From Streptomyces sp. NRRL B-1140 (GTDB taxonomy: Bacteria > Actinomycetota > Actinomycetes > Streptomycetales > Streptomycetaceae), in NCBI RefSeq assembly GCF_001280065.1, contig NZ_LGEA01000097.1:65507-129506 (forward strand): 64,000 nt of DNA, given 5' to 3'. Below, one piece after another: positions 41,560 through 52,196 of this stretch. Positions within the stretch are counted from its first letter, which is position 1; the number at the start of each line of letters is the position of its first letter. Below the pieces are notes generated by a model, which saw only the letters and a program-made list of their open reading frames with translations, searched no databases and was not told where the DNA came from. The position numbers and the translations under genes are program-made.

Positions 41560-42417
41560 TTGCCGTTCACGCTGAGCCATGCGGCAGCCGTGCTGCCCGC
41601 CGTCCGCGCCGACGGCACCGGCCGGGGCCCGCTGGTGCCCGCCGTGCTCGTGGCGGGTTCCTTCGCGCCCGACATGACCTACTACGCGGCGAGTGTCCTT
41701 CCCGAGGCCATGGAGTTCGGCGACGTCACGCACGGGTTCCCCGGTGTGTTCACGGTCGATGTGCTCATCGCCTGGGCGCTGGTGGGGTTGTGGCTGCTGG
41801 TGCGTGAACCGCTCGTCGCGTTGCTGCCGCGGACCCGGCAGGCGCGGGTTGCGGCCCTGCTGCGGTGCGGGGCGCCGCGCGCGCGGGTGCGGCCGTCGCT
41901 GGTGGCGCGGTGGTACGCCTCCGCGGTGCTCGGGGCGTCGACCCATGTGGTCTGGGACGCGTTCACGCATCTCGACCGGTGGGGGATGCGGCTGTTCCCG
42001 GTGCTGGGCCGGGAGGTGGCGGGCTCACCGCTGTACTGGTACCTGCAGTACGGCGGTTCGGCGGTGGCCGCGGTGGTGATCGCCGTGTTCGTGGTGCACG
42101 CGCTGCGGCGGGCGCCGGGGGGCGAGCCGGTGGGGATCCCCGTGCTGGCGTACCGGGACCGGTGGGCGGCCGCGGCCGTGATCTGCGGCTTCGCCGTGGT
42201 GGGTGCGGTGCAGCGGGCGTCACGGTGGTGGGCGTACTGGGGCTCGGCCGCGAAACCGTGGGAGATCATTCCGACGGTGTGCTTCGGCGCGGGCGCGGGG
42301 CTCGTCCCCGCGCTGCTGCTCTACGCCATGGCGGTCCGGGTGCGGCGTCCGGTTCCGGTTCCCGTCGATCCCGCCCCCGCCGCGGCTACGGAGCCGAGCC
42401 GCCCGGCCGCTCGCTGA
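41560..42417 (+). CDS. DUF4184 family membrane protein
   Basis: A 285-residue membrane protein with about five hydrophobic helices. The opening P-F-T-L-S-H-A-A-A-V-L-P (residues 2-13) and A-P-D-M-T-Y-Y (about 38-44) are the hallmark of DUF4184, which resembles membrane-bound metal-dependent hydrolases of the YdjM type; H8 and D40 could bind metal together with H-V-V-W-D-A-F-T-H (about 129-137). The start is a TTG at 41560 with a GAGGAG site five bases upstream; most family members begin M-P-F-T exactly here. Its last 32 bases overlap the convergent hypothetical gene. Confidence 0.82.
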   Translation: MPFTLSHAAAVLPAVRADGTGRGPLVPAVLVAGSFAPDMTYYAASVLPEAMEFGDVTHGFPGVFTVDVLIAWALVGLWLLVREPLVALLPRTRQARVAALLRCGAPRARVRPSLVARWYASAVLGASTHVVWDAFTHLDRWGMRLFPVLGREVAGSPLYWYLQYGGSAVAAVVIAVFVVHALRRAPGGEPVGIPVLAYRDRWAAAAVICGFAVVGAVQRASRWWAYWGSAAKPWEIIPTVCFGAGAGLVPALLLYAMAVRVRRPVPVPVDPAPAAATEPSRPAAR

Positions 42418-43036
42418 CGGCGCCGCCGTTCGTCGTGATGTACACGGTGATGGTGGTGTGCGCGGGGCGGGGACGCGGGAGCAGCGTGAGAACGAGGGTG
42501 AGGTAGCCGCGGGCCAACCGGACCCAGGGGCGGGAGGGTTTGCCCTGGCCGCCGGGTATGCCGGGCGTGCCGGGGAACCGGATCTCGACGGGAGCGGGGC
42601 CGGTGACGGGCTGTGGACCGCTCCTGGCCGGCGTGGTCGCGCCGGCGACGAGACCGGCCAGGGCGGCGGGATCGACGACGCCGGCGAGGTCCACCACGGC
42701 CTTGGTGCCGACGAGAGCGGTCAGAGCGACCAGGGCGTCGGTGCCGACGAGACCGGTCGGAGCGGCCGGATCGTCGGCCCCGGCGAGGGCAGGAGCGGCG
42801 GTCGGGCCGACTGCACCGGGGAGAGCCGTGCCGGCAACAGGACCGGCACCGCCGAAGGGGCGCCGTCCGCCGACGGCCAGACGCTGTCGGAGGTCCGCCG
42901 TCGCGCGGCGCAGGGCCGTGCCGAAGGTGACGGGGACACGAACCGTACTCGCGGCGGCCTCGAACGCCGGGACCGGCTGCGATGCCACGCCTGGGCCCGT
43001 GCGGCTGAGGAACGTGCGTATACCCATGCCCCGCAT
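42386..43036 (-). CDS. hypothetical protein with alanine/valine-rich repeats
   Basis: A 216-residue protein I do not recognise. Codon third positions are strongly G/C along the whole frame, which supports coding. The N terminus (I-R-T-F-L-S-R-T-G-P-G-V) and a helical block (A-L-R-R-A-T-A-D-L-R-Q-R-L) precede an Ala/Gly/Val-rich middle with a degenerate repeat of the type A/G-L-V-G-T-D/K-A-L/V-V (about residues 105-150). The C terminus (V-R-L-A-R-G-Y-L-T-L-V-L-T-L-L-P) could be a short hydrophobic helix. No signal peptide. No strong ribosome binding site at 43036 or 43027. It overlaps the DUF4184 gene by 32 bases. Confidence 0.55.
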   Translation of the reverse strand: MRGMGIRTFLSRTGPGVASQPVPAFEAAASTVRVPVTFGTALRRATADLRQRLAVGGRRPFGGAGPVAGTALPGAVGPTAAPALAGADDPAAPTGLVGTDALVALTALVGTKAVVDLAGVVDPAALAGLVAGATTPARSGPQPVTGPAPVEIRFPGTPGIPGGQGKPSRPWVRLARGYLTLVLTLLPRPRPAHTTITVYITTNGGAVSERPGGSAP

Positions 43037-43262
43037 CTTTGCGACCCCCCGGGGAGGGGGCGCCTTCTCGGGGGCCACGCGAGTGACGGTTCACGTGGGG
43101 AGGGGCAGGGCCGGTGGGCGGCTGGGGCATCCTGCTCCCCCGGGCCCGGCCGGGACCCCGGCGCGTTGCCCGCACGGGGAACCCGAGCGCCCCGGCCGAG
43201 GCGCAGGAGCACCCCGGCCGGGCACCGGACTGCGGGAGCGACCCGGCCCTGCCGCGCGGCGG

Positions 43263-45989
43263 CTAGTGGGCTGCCGACTCCCAGTCCGCGCCCGAACCCA
43301 CCGAGACGCCCAGGGGGACACGGAGGTCGACGGCGTTCGCCATCTCCCTGCGGACCAGTTCCTCGGCGGACGCCCGCTCCCCGGGGGCGACCTCCAGCAC
43401 GATCTCGTCGTGGACCTGGAGGAGCATGCGGGAGGCGAGGCCGGCTTCCCGCAGCGCGTCGTCCACCTTGAGCATGGCGATCTTGACGATGTCGGCCGCC
43501 GTGCCCTGGATCGGCGCGTTGAGGGCCATGCGCTCGGCGGCCTCGCGGCGCTGGCGGTTGTCGCTGTTGAGGTCGGGCAGGTAGCGGCGGCGTCCGAAGA
43601 GCGTCGCCGTGTAGCCCGTCGCCCGGGCCTCGTCGACCGCCCGCCGCAGATAGTCCCGTACGCCGCCGAACCGCTCGAAGTAGGCGTCCATCAGGGCGCG
43701 GGCCTCCGCCGCCTCGATGTTCAGCTGCTGGGAGAGGCCGAAGGCGGAGAGGCCGTACGCCAGGCCGTACGACATGGCCTTGATCTTGCGGCGCATCTCG
43801 GCGTCGACGGCGGTCGGCTCGACCGCGAAGACCTGGGAGGCGGCCGTGGTGTGCAGGTCCTCGCCGGAGGTGAACGCCTCGATCAGGCCCTCGTCCTCGG
43901 AGAGGTGCGCCATCACGCGCAGTTCGATCTGGCTGTAATCGGCCGTCATCAGCGACTCGAAGCCCTCGCCGACGACGAAGCCGCGGCGGATGGCGCGGCC
44001 CTCGTCGGTGCGGACCGGAATGTTCTGCAGGTTCGGGTCGGTGGAGGAGAGGCGGCCGGTGGCGGCGACGGTCTGGTTGAAGGTCGTGTGGATGCGGCCG
44101 TCCGCGGCGATCGTCTTGATCAGGCCCTCGACGGTGACGCGGAGCTTGGCCTGCTCGCGGTGCCGGAGCATGATCACCGGCAGTTCGCTGTCCGTCTGCG
44201 TGGCGAGCCAGGCGAGAGCGTCGGCGTCCGTGGTGTAGCCGGTCTTGGTCCGCTTGGTCTTGGGCAGCGCCAGCTCGCCGAACAGGACTTCCTGGAGCTG
44301 CTTGGGCGAGCCCAGGTTGAACTCGTGCCCGGCCGCCGCGTGGGCCTCCTTGACCGCCTGCTGGACGGCGCCGGCGAACATCTGCTCCATGGCCTCCAGG
44401 TGGGACCGGTCCGCCGCGATGCCGTGCCGCTCCATGCGGGCGAGCAGCACGGACGTGGGCAGCTCCATGTCGCGCAGCAGGTCGGCGGCGCCGACCTCCT
44501 CCAGACGGCTCTCGAAGGCCTGGCCCAGGTCGAGGACGGCCCGGGCCTGGATCATCAGGGCCTCGGCCTCGGCGGCGTCGTCCGCGCCGAAGGCGAGCTG
44601 GCCGTCGGCCGCGGCGGCCGGGGTCAGCTCACGGTGCAGGTACTCCAGGGACAGCGCGTCCAGGTCGAAGGAGCGGCGGCCCGGCTTGACCAGGTACGCG
44701 GCGAGCGCGGTGTCCATGCGCACGCCCTCGACGCTCCAGCCGTGCTCGGCGAAGACCCGCATGGCGCCCTTGGCGTTGTGGAAGACCTTCGGCCGCTCGG
44801 CGTCGGAGAGCCAGGCCGCGAAGGCCCGCTCGTCTGCCTCGTCCAGCTGGGAGGGGTCGAACCAGGCGGCGGGCCCTCCGGGCGCGGCGAGGGCGACCTC
44901 GGCGACGGAGCCGGTGCCGAGGGCCCAGGTGTCGACCGTGGCGATGCCGAGGGGCTGCGTGCCGTGCTCGGTGAGCCAGGCGGACAGCTCGCCGGTGCCG
45001 AGCACCGTGCCGTCCAGCTCCACGCCCTCGGCGCTGATCGGGGTGGTCTCGGCCTCCTCGGCGCCGGGGTCGACGGCGAAGAGCCGCTCGCGCAGCGACG
45101 GGTTGCGGATCTCCAGGGTGTCCAGGACCATCGCGACGGCCTTGCGGTCGTACGGCGCGCGCTCCAGCTCGGTGACCCCCTTGGGCAGCTCGACGCGGCG
45201 CTCCAGTTCGGTGAGCCGGCGGTTGAGCTTGACGGACTCCAGGTGGTCGCGGAGGTTCTGGCCGGCCTTGCCCTTGACCTCCTCGACGCGCTCGACGAGC
45301 TCCGCGAAGGAACCGAACTGGTTGATCCACTTCGCGGCGGTCTTCTCACCGACGCCGGGGATGCCGGGCAGGTTGTCCGAGGGGTCGCCGCGCAGGGCCG
45401 CGAAGTCGGGGTACTGCGCGGGCGTCAGTCCGTACTTCTCGAACACCTTCTCCGGGGTGAACCGGGTCAGCTCGGAGACGCCCTTGGTCGGGTACAGCAC
45501 CGTGGTGTGCTCGCTGACCAGCTGGAACGAGTCGCGGTCGCCTGTGACGATCAGCACCTCGAAGCCCTCGGCCTCGGCCTGGGTGGCGAGCGTTGCGATG
45601 ACGTCGTCCGCCTCGAAGCCGTCCACCGCGAAGCGGGCGGCACCCATCGCGTCCAGCAGCTCGCAGATCAGATCGACCTGGCCCTTGAACTCGTCCGGGG
45701 TCTTGGAGCGGTTCGCCTTGTACTCCGTGAACTCCTGGGACCGCCAGGTCTTGCGGGAGACGTCGAAGGCGACCGCGAAGTGCGTGGGCGCCTCGTCGCG
45801 CAGCGTGTTGGCGAGCATCGACGCGAAGCCGTAGATCGCGTTCGTCGGCTGGCCCGTCGCGGTGGTGAAGTTCTCCGCGGGCAGCGCGAAGAACGCGCGG
45901 TAGGCCAGCGAGTGCCCGTCCATGAGCATCAGTCGCGGCCGGCTGCCGCCGGAGGTCTGGTCGGTCGTCTTCGATGCTGTCTCTGCCAC
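43263..45989 (-). CDS. polA: DNA polymerase I
   Basis: A 908-residue repair polymerase. N-terminal 5'-3' exonuclease (about residues 18-310): L-M-L-M-D-G-H-S-L-A-Y-R-A-F-F-A-L and D-R-D-S-F-Q-L-V plus the G-I-P-G-V-G-E-K-T-A helix-hairpin-helix. The middle domain (about 330-510) is folded like a 3'-5' exonuclease but lacks the usual acidic residues, so proofreading is probably absent, as in other actinobacteria. The polymerase domain has motif A D-Y-S-Q-I-E-L-R, motif B R-R-K-I-K-A-M-S-Y-G-L-A-Y-G and motif C V-H-D-E-I. The GTG at 45989 has GGGGG close upstream. Divergent from the YdeP-like oxidoreductase. Confidence 0.97.
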   Translation of the reverse strand: MAETASKTTDQTSGGSRPRLMLMDGHSLAYRAFFALPAENFTTATGQPTNAIYGFASMLANTLRDEAPTHFAVAFDVSRKTWRSQEFTEYKANRSKTPDEFKGQVDLICELLDAMGAARFAVDGFEADDVIATLATQAEAEGFEVLIVTGDRDSFQLVSEHTTVLYPTKGVSELTRFTPEKVFEKYGLTPAQYPDFAALRGDPSDNLPGIPGVGEKTAAKWINQFGSFAELVERVEEVKGKAGQNLRDHLESVKLNRRLTELERRVELPKGVTELERAPYDRKAVAMVLDTLEIRNPSLRERLFAVDPGAEEAETTPISAEGVELDGTVLGTGELSAWLTEHGTQPLGIATVDTWALGTGSVAEVALAAPGGPAAWFDPSQLDEADERAFAAWLSDAERPKVFHNAKGAMRVFAEHGWSVEGVRMDTALAAYLVKPGRRSFDLDALSLEYLHRELTPAAAADGQLAFGADDAAEAEALMIQARAVLDLGQAFESRLEEVGAADLLRDMELPTSVLLARMERHGIAADRSHLEAMEQMFAGAVQQAVKEAHAAAGHEFNLGSPKQLQEVLFGELALPKTKRTKTGYTTDADALAWLATQTDSELPVIMLRHREQAKLRVTVEGLIKTIAADGRIHTTFNQTVAATGRLSSTDPNLQNIPVRTDEGRAIRRGFVVGEGFESLMTADYSQIELRVMAHLSEDEGLIEAFTSGEDLHTTAASQVFAVEPTAVDAEMRRKIKAMSYGLAYGLSAFGLSQQLNIEAAEARALMDAYFERFGGVRDYLRRAVDEARATGYTATLFGRRRYLPDLNSDNRQRREAAERMALNAPIQGTAADIVKIAMLKVDDALREAGLASRMLLQVHDEIVLEVAPGERASAEELVRREMANAVDLRVPLGVSVGSGADWESAAH

Positions 45990-46038
45990 GCCCCCGATCC
46001 TGCCACGCCCCACTGACACTCGGTCCCGCCCCCGCGGG

Positions 46039-46123
46039 TGCCGGGCTCGGGCACGCCCCACTCGCCCCCGCGCGCGACTGCCGGGCCCGGGCACGCCCGC
46101 GAGTGCCGCGCTCGGGCATGCCC
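46039..46123 (+). repeat. three imperfect 20-bp repeats between polA and the oxidoreductase gene
   Basis: TGCCGGGCTCGGGCACGCCC-type units begin at 46039, 46079 and 46104. Copy 2 has one change and copy 3 two changes from copy 1. Each unit also contains an inner inverted repeat (TGCC..GGCA), so they could fold or bind protein. They lie between two divergent genes, 115-199 bases upstream of the second. Confidence 0.7.
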
Positions 46124-46239
46124 CCCATGGTGGGCCCCGGGCTCCCCCGCTTCCCCCCCGGCCCGCCCGTATCCGCTGTCACCGGGGCGTGGGAGGATTC
46201 GGAGGCTTGTCTCACAGCGCAGTCGAAGGGGAGTGTGCG

Positions 46240-48514
<2,275 letters not shown>

Positions 48515-48519
<5 letters not shown>

Positions 48520-48532
48520 GCGTTCGCTCAGT
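48515..48532. promoter_or_regulatory. perfect palindrome over the YdeP-like stop codon
   Basis: ACTGAGCG (48515-48522), two bases, CGCTCAGT (48525-48532): perfect 8-base arms. It lies 43 bases ahead of the PaaI thioesterase start. The core TGAGCGTTCGCTCA resembles TetR-family operators; a weak terminator is the alternative. Confidence 0.5.
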
Positions 48533-48575
48533 GAAGCAGGCAGCCGAGTGACGAGGACGAACGGAGCAGGGCCCA

Positions 48576-49064
48576 ATGGGTGAGCAGCAGCATGTGAAGT
48601 TCCCGCAAGAGGTCATCGACGAGTACGCCGCGCTCGGCGTGGACCTCCTGGCCCTGTTCTCCGCGGGCCACCTCGGGAACCGGATGGGCGTCCAGATCTC
48701 CGAGGCGTCGGCGGACCGGGTCGTCGGCACGATGCCGGTGGAAGGCAACACCCAGCCCTACGGGCTGCTGCACGGCGGGGCCTCCGCGGTGCTGGCCGAG
48801 ACCCTGGGCTCGATCGGGTCGATGCTGCACGGCGGCAGCTCCAAGATCGCCGTGGGTGTCGACCTGAACTGCACCCACCACCGCGGGGTGCGCTCCGGGC
48901 TGGTCACCGGTGTGGCCGCACCGGTCCACCGGGGGCGGTCGACCGCCACGTACGAGATCGTCATCACGGACGAAAGCGACAAAAGGGTGTGCACGGCCCG
49001 GCTGACCTGCCTGCTGCGCGACGTCAAGCCGGGCGACGAGGAACTCATCCGCGCCGCGAACTGA
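48576..49064 (+). CDS. PaaI-type hotdog-fold thioesterase
   Basis: A 162-residue enzyme hydrolysing acyl- or aryl-CoA thioesters. The hotdog core covers about residues 30-150: Y-G-L-L-H-G-G-A-S-A-V-L-A-E-T-L-G-S (about 62-79), with the H-G-G and downstream E typical of the active site, followed by V-D-L-N-C-T-H-H-R-G-V-R-S-G. The N-terminal 25 residues are a variable cap. It starts 56 bases after the YdeP-like gene; a palindrome like a TetR operator lies between, so it may have its own promoter. Substrate unknown. A GGAG-type site precedes the ATG. Confidence 0.88.
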   Translation: MGEQQHVKFPQEVIDEYAALGVDLLALFSAGHLGNRMGVQISEASADRVVGTMPVEGNTQPYGLLHGGASAVLAETLGSIGSMLHGGSSKIAVGVDLNCTHHRGVRSGLVTGVAAPVHRGRSTATYEIVITDESDKRVCTARLTCLLRDVKPGDEELIRAAN

Positions 49065-49218
49065 CCGCCGGGCCGGACGCCGTACTCACCGGCGTGCCGC
49101 CCGACGTAGGGAAAACCCTGGAGAGGCGGGCGCGCTCTTGTCGCGGCCGCCCTCCGGGCATTTCACTGGCGCCCACCCCCACAGGAGAAGACCCGTCCCA
49201 CCCGCAGAAGGGTTTCTC

Positions 49219-50091
49219 TTGACCTCCGTACGCGCCTTCGCCGTCACCGCCGCGGCCTGTGCCACCGTGCTCGCCACCGCGCTGCCGTCCTCCGCCGTCA
49301 ACTCCTACAACGCCACCCCCGCCCCCGAACGCACCGAGGTGGGCGCACTCGTGGCCACCTGGGACGACGACGGCGACCCGGCGACCCCCGACCGCGTCGA
49401 CTGGGTCTGCTCCGGCACCATGATCGACGCGGACACCTTCCTGACCGCCGCGCACTGCACCTCGGACTGGCCCGACGACGTGCGGTTCTACGTCTCCCTC
49501 GACCAGGACGTGCAGTCGGGACTCGACGCGGCGGCGAGGAAGTACCCGGGCGACCCGGCCGCGCAGGCCGCCTCCGTCGCCGTCCCGGGCGCCGCCCACA
49601 CCCACCCCGCGTACCCGGGGCCCGCCTCCGACACCCACGACATCGCGGTGATCCAGTTGCCCGCCGCCCAGGTCAGGGCCCGCTGGAGCTTCACCCCGGC
49701 GACCCTGCCCACCGCGAACCAGCTCGGCGCACTCGGCCCGCGGGGCCTGAACGACACCGACTGGCTCGTCGCCGGATACGGCACCCAGGAGGCCGTCAAC
49801 GGACCCGGCGGCCAGACCCACCCCGGCGGCGGCGTCCGGATGAAGGCACCCGTCACGTTCAACGCCCTCAACGACTCCTGGGCCCGGCTCGCGATGACAG
49901 CGCCCCAGGGCAACGGCGGCGCCTGCTACGGCGATTCGGGCGGACCCAACTTCGCCATGATCGGCGGCAGGCGGATCCTGGCCGCCACCACCATCACCGG
50001 CGACACCCCCTGCTACGCGACCAACGTGACGTACCGCCTGGACACCCCCGGCGCCCGCGCCTTCCTCTCGCCGTTCGTGAAGCTGCCGTAA
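49219..50091 (+). CDS. secreted trypsin-like serine protease
   Basis: A 290-residue exported protein. A signal peptide covers residues 1-26 (T-S-V-R then a hydrophobic core, ending P-S-S-A). The chymotrypsin-fold triad is H79 (T-A-A-H-C), D141 (T-H-D-I-A-V-I-Q-L) and S240 (G-D-S-G-G-P). A cysteine follows H79, and two more (in G-G-A-C-Y and D-T-P-C-Y) can form disulfides. No propeptide or C-terminal binding domain is seen. The start is the TTG at 49219, preceded by AGAAGGG eight bases upstream. A hairpin is 16 bases after the stop. Confidence 0.9.
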   Translation: MTSVRAFAVTAAACATVLATALPSSAVNSYNATPAPERTEVGALVATWDDDGDPATPDRVDWVCSGTMIDADTFLTAAHCTSDWPDDVRFYVSLDQDVQSGLDAAARKYPGDPAAQAASVAVPGAAHTHPAYPGPASDTHDIAVIQLPAAQVRARWSFTPATLPTANQLGALGPRGLNDTDWLVAGYGTQEAVNGPGGQTHPGGGVRMKAPVTFNALNDSWARLAMTAPQGNGGACYGDSGGPNFAMIGGRRILAATTITGDTPCYATNVTYRLDTPGARAFLSPFVKLP

Positions 50092-50106
50092 CCCGCGTCA
50101 CCGGTG

Positions 50107-50135
50107 TGCGGCGGCATCGGATGCCATCGGCCGCA
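50107..50135 (+). terminator. hairpin after the protease gene
   Basis: Nested arms TGCGGC/GCCGCA (50107-50112 and 50130-50135) and GGCATC/GATGCC (50113-50118 and 50120-50125), with a four-base bulge (50126-50129), beginning 16 bases after the protease stop. Confidence 0.4.
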
Positions 50136-50691
50136 TGGCACGCCGGCCGCCCCGCCGCTCCGCGCACGACACGGACCGGCGGGGCGGCTGTCACGCACCC
50201 GGGAGAGCCGGCCGGACGCGGACGGCCCCAACACCTCGCCCCAGCACCGCCGTTACCCGGCCGAGCCGCTCAACCCGTCGCGCGAATGAGCGGGTTCGGC
50301 TCCGGCATCGCCACCGCACCGTCCGCGCCGCATCGCGCGCGGCCCCGGTCCGGCAAGCGACCCGCCGCATCCCGTGGAATATCGCCGATTCCGATAGCGC
50401 GGGAATTTCCTGTGTACAGACCACGCAATTCCTGGCGTGACGCTCCGTAACGCGCGCGCAATACAACGCCGCGGTTTCACCTTCGGCCGGGCCCACGCCC
50501 GGAACCTTTCCGATCTTGCTGGTCGGGCACACATTCCCGCAACCGCATGATCTCAGCCACGGCCAACCGGAAGTGCGGGTTCTCAGAATGCGGACCTCGG
50601 CGAAAAACCACCAAACCCGCCGAGAGGGCCCGCCGCGGAGACCGGGCATCCACGCCGTCATAACAAGAAAGTCACAAGCGAGCCCGCGCCG
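50136..50691. other. long intergenic region upstream of the liv operon
   Basis: After the hairpin, over 550 bases hold no convincing gene. A minus-strand open frame (50191-50661, 156 codons) encodes an Arg/Ser-rich product with no start signals and is rejected. AT-rich patches occur around 50380-50470 and 50590-50670, unusual for this genome; they may hold regulator sites for the amino-acid transporter operon that starts on the right. Confidence 0.45.
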
Positions 50692-50721
50692 CTGACCCTG
50701 CCCTTACCCCGGGCTTAGAGT
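50692..50721 (+). promoter_or_regulatory. candidate promoter of the branched-chain amino-acid transport operon
   Basis: CTGACC (50692-50697), 18-base spacer, TAGAGT (50716-50721), about 85 bases upstream of the binding-protein start. It is the best -35/-10 pair in the gap. Confidence 0.5.
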
Positions 50722-50812
50722 CACGGCCAGTCACCGCCTCCATCGGGAGTTCGGTACCAGCGCGGCACTCACCCCCCGACCAGGGCGGGGCCTGCCTGTG
50801 AAAGGACTGATT

Positions 50813-52057
50813 GTGCGACAGCGTTCCTTGGTGATTCTTACCTCCGTTCTCACGACCGGAGCTCTGACTCTCACCGCCTGCGGCTCCCGAGACGACAGCG
50901 GTGACAAGGGCGGAGACAACGGGAGCGGCACCACGCTGACCATCGGCGTCGACGCCCCCCTCTCCGGTGAGAACTCCACCACCGGCCTCGGCATCCAGTA
51001 CGGCGCCCAGATCGCCGTCGACGACGCCAACAAGAACAACTGGGTCCCGGGCGTGAAGTTCAAGCTCAAGGCCCTGGACGACAAGGCGCAGCCCGCCACC
51101 GGCCAGTCCAACGCCACCAGCATCGTCGGCGACAAGACCGCCGTCGGCGCCGTCGGCCCGCTGAACTCCGGCGTCGCCCAGACGATGCAGCAGGTCTTCG
51201 CCTCGGCCAACATGGTCCAGATCTCCCCGGCCAACACCGCGCCCGAGCTCACCCAGGGCAAGAACTGGCAGACCGACAAGAAGCGCCCGTTCAAGACCTA
51301 CTTCCGCACCGCCACCACCGACGAACTGCAGGGCAGCTTCGCCGCCGGCTACGCGTACAACGGCCTCAAGAAGAAGAAGGCCTTCGTCGTCGACGACAAG
51401 CAGACCTACGGCGCGGGCCTCGCGAAGATCTTCAACGAGCAGTACAAGAAGCTCGGCGGCAAGGTCGTCGGCACCGACCACGTCAACACCGGCGACAAGG
51501 ACTTCGGTTCCCTCGTCACCAAGATCAAGAACTCCGGCGCCGACCTGCTCTACTACGGCGGCCAGTACGACGAGTCCGCGCTGATCACCAAGCAGCTCAA
51601 GGACGCCGGCGTCAAGATCCCGCTGTTCGGCGGCGACGGCATGTTCGCCTCCACCTACATCGAGGCCGCCGGCAAGTCCTCCGAGGGCGACCTCGCCACC
51701 GCCATCGGTGTCCCCGCCGACACCCTCCCCGCGGCCAAGACGTTCATCCAGACGTACAAGGACAAGGGCTACAAGGGCGACTACGGCGCGTACGGCGCCT
51801 ACGCCTACGACGCCGCCACCGCCATCATCAAGGCCGTCAAGGCCGCGGCCGACGCCAACGGCGGCAAGGTGCCCGCCGACATCAACGACCTGCGCTCCAA
51901 GGTCGTCGAGGGCGTCCAGAAGTCCGACTTCGAAGGCCTCACCGGCAAGATCTCCTTCGACCAGTACGGCGACACCACCAACAAGCAGCTGACGGTCTAC
52001 CAGGTCGAGAAGGGTGCCTGGAAGGACGTGGAGACCGGCACCGCCGACCTGAAGTAA
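50813..52057 (+). CDS. livK: branched-chain amino-acid ABC transporter, substrate-binding lipoprotein
   Basis: A 414-residue extracytoplasmic lipoprotein. The signal peptide ends in a lipobox L-T-A-C (about residues 22-25), and the fold is a Leu/Ile/Val-binding-type periplasmic-binding protein: I-G-V-D-A-P-L-S-G-E-N (about 48-58), G-A-V-G-P-L-N-S-G-V-A (about 110-120) and D-D-K-Q-T-Y-G-A-G-L-A (about 194-204). The start is the GTG at 50813 with AAAGGA six bases upstream; a GTG at 50798 is less likely. A strong hairpin lies between it and livH, which should give the binding protein more transcript than the membrane components. Substrates may be Leu, Ile, Val or related amides. Confidence 0.92.
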   Translation: MRQRSLVILTSVLTTGALTLTACGSRDDSGDKGGDNGSGTTLTIGVDAPLSGENSTTGLGIQYGAQIAVDDANKNNWVPGVKFKLKALDDKAQPATGQSNATSIVGDKTAVGAVGPLNSGVAQTMQQVFASANMVQISPANTAPELTQGKNWQTDKKRPFKTYFRTATTDELQGSFAAGYAYNGLKKKKAFVVDDKQTYGAGLAKIFNEQYKKLGGKVVGTDHVNTGDKDFGSLVTKIKNSGADLLYYGGQYDESALITKQLKDAGVKIPLFGGDGMFASTYIEAAGKSSEGDLATAIGVPADTLPAAKTFIQTYKDKGYKGDYGAYGAYAYDAATAIIKAVKAAADANGGKVPADINDLRSKVVEGVQKSDFEGLTGKISFDQYGDTTNKQLTVYQVEKGAWKDVETGTADLK

Positions 52058-52081
52058 CCCGGCCCGCCACAACGCCGCACC

Positions 52082-52121
52082 ACGGGCCGCGCGGAAGGAG
52101 GACCCCGACCGCGCGGCCCGT
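52082..52121 (+). terminator. intra-operon hairpin between binding protein and permease genes
   Basis: Perfect 13-base arms (52082-52094, 52109-52121; ACGGGCCGCGCGG) enclose a 14-base loop containing AAGGAGG. It starts 24 bases after the livK stop and 75 bases before livH, a position where partial terminators or mRNA stabilisers raise binding-protein output. Confidence 0.7.
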
Positions 52122-52196
52122 TTCCACACCCCCACACAGCACACGACCACGCACACATCCAGTGCACACGACCACCAGCGACATGGAGGCCATGCG

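Noticed and set aside
42540..46016. Very long plus-strand open frame (over 1,100 codons) antisense to polA
   Set aside because: It mirrors the strongly biased codons of polA; the translation is low-complexity and matches no family. GC-rich genes commonly leave such shadows.
50191..50661. 156-codon minus-strand frame before the liv operon
   Set aside because: Arg/Ser-rich product, no ribosome binding site, poor codon bias, no recognisable motif.
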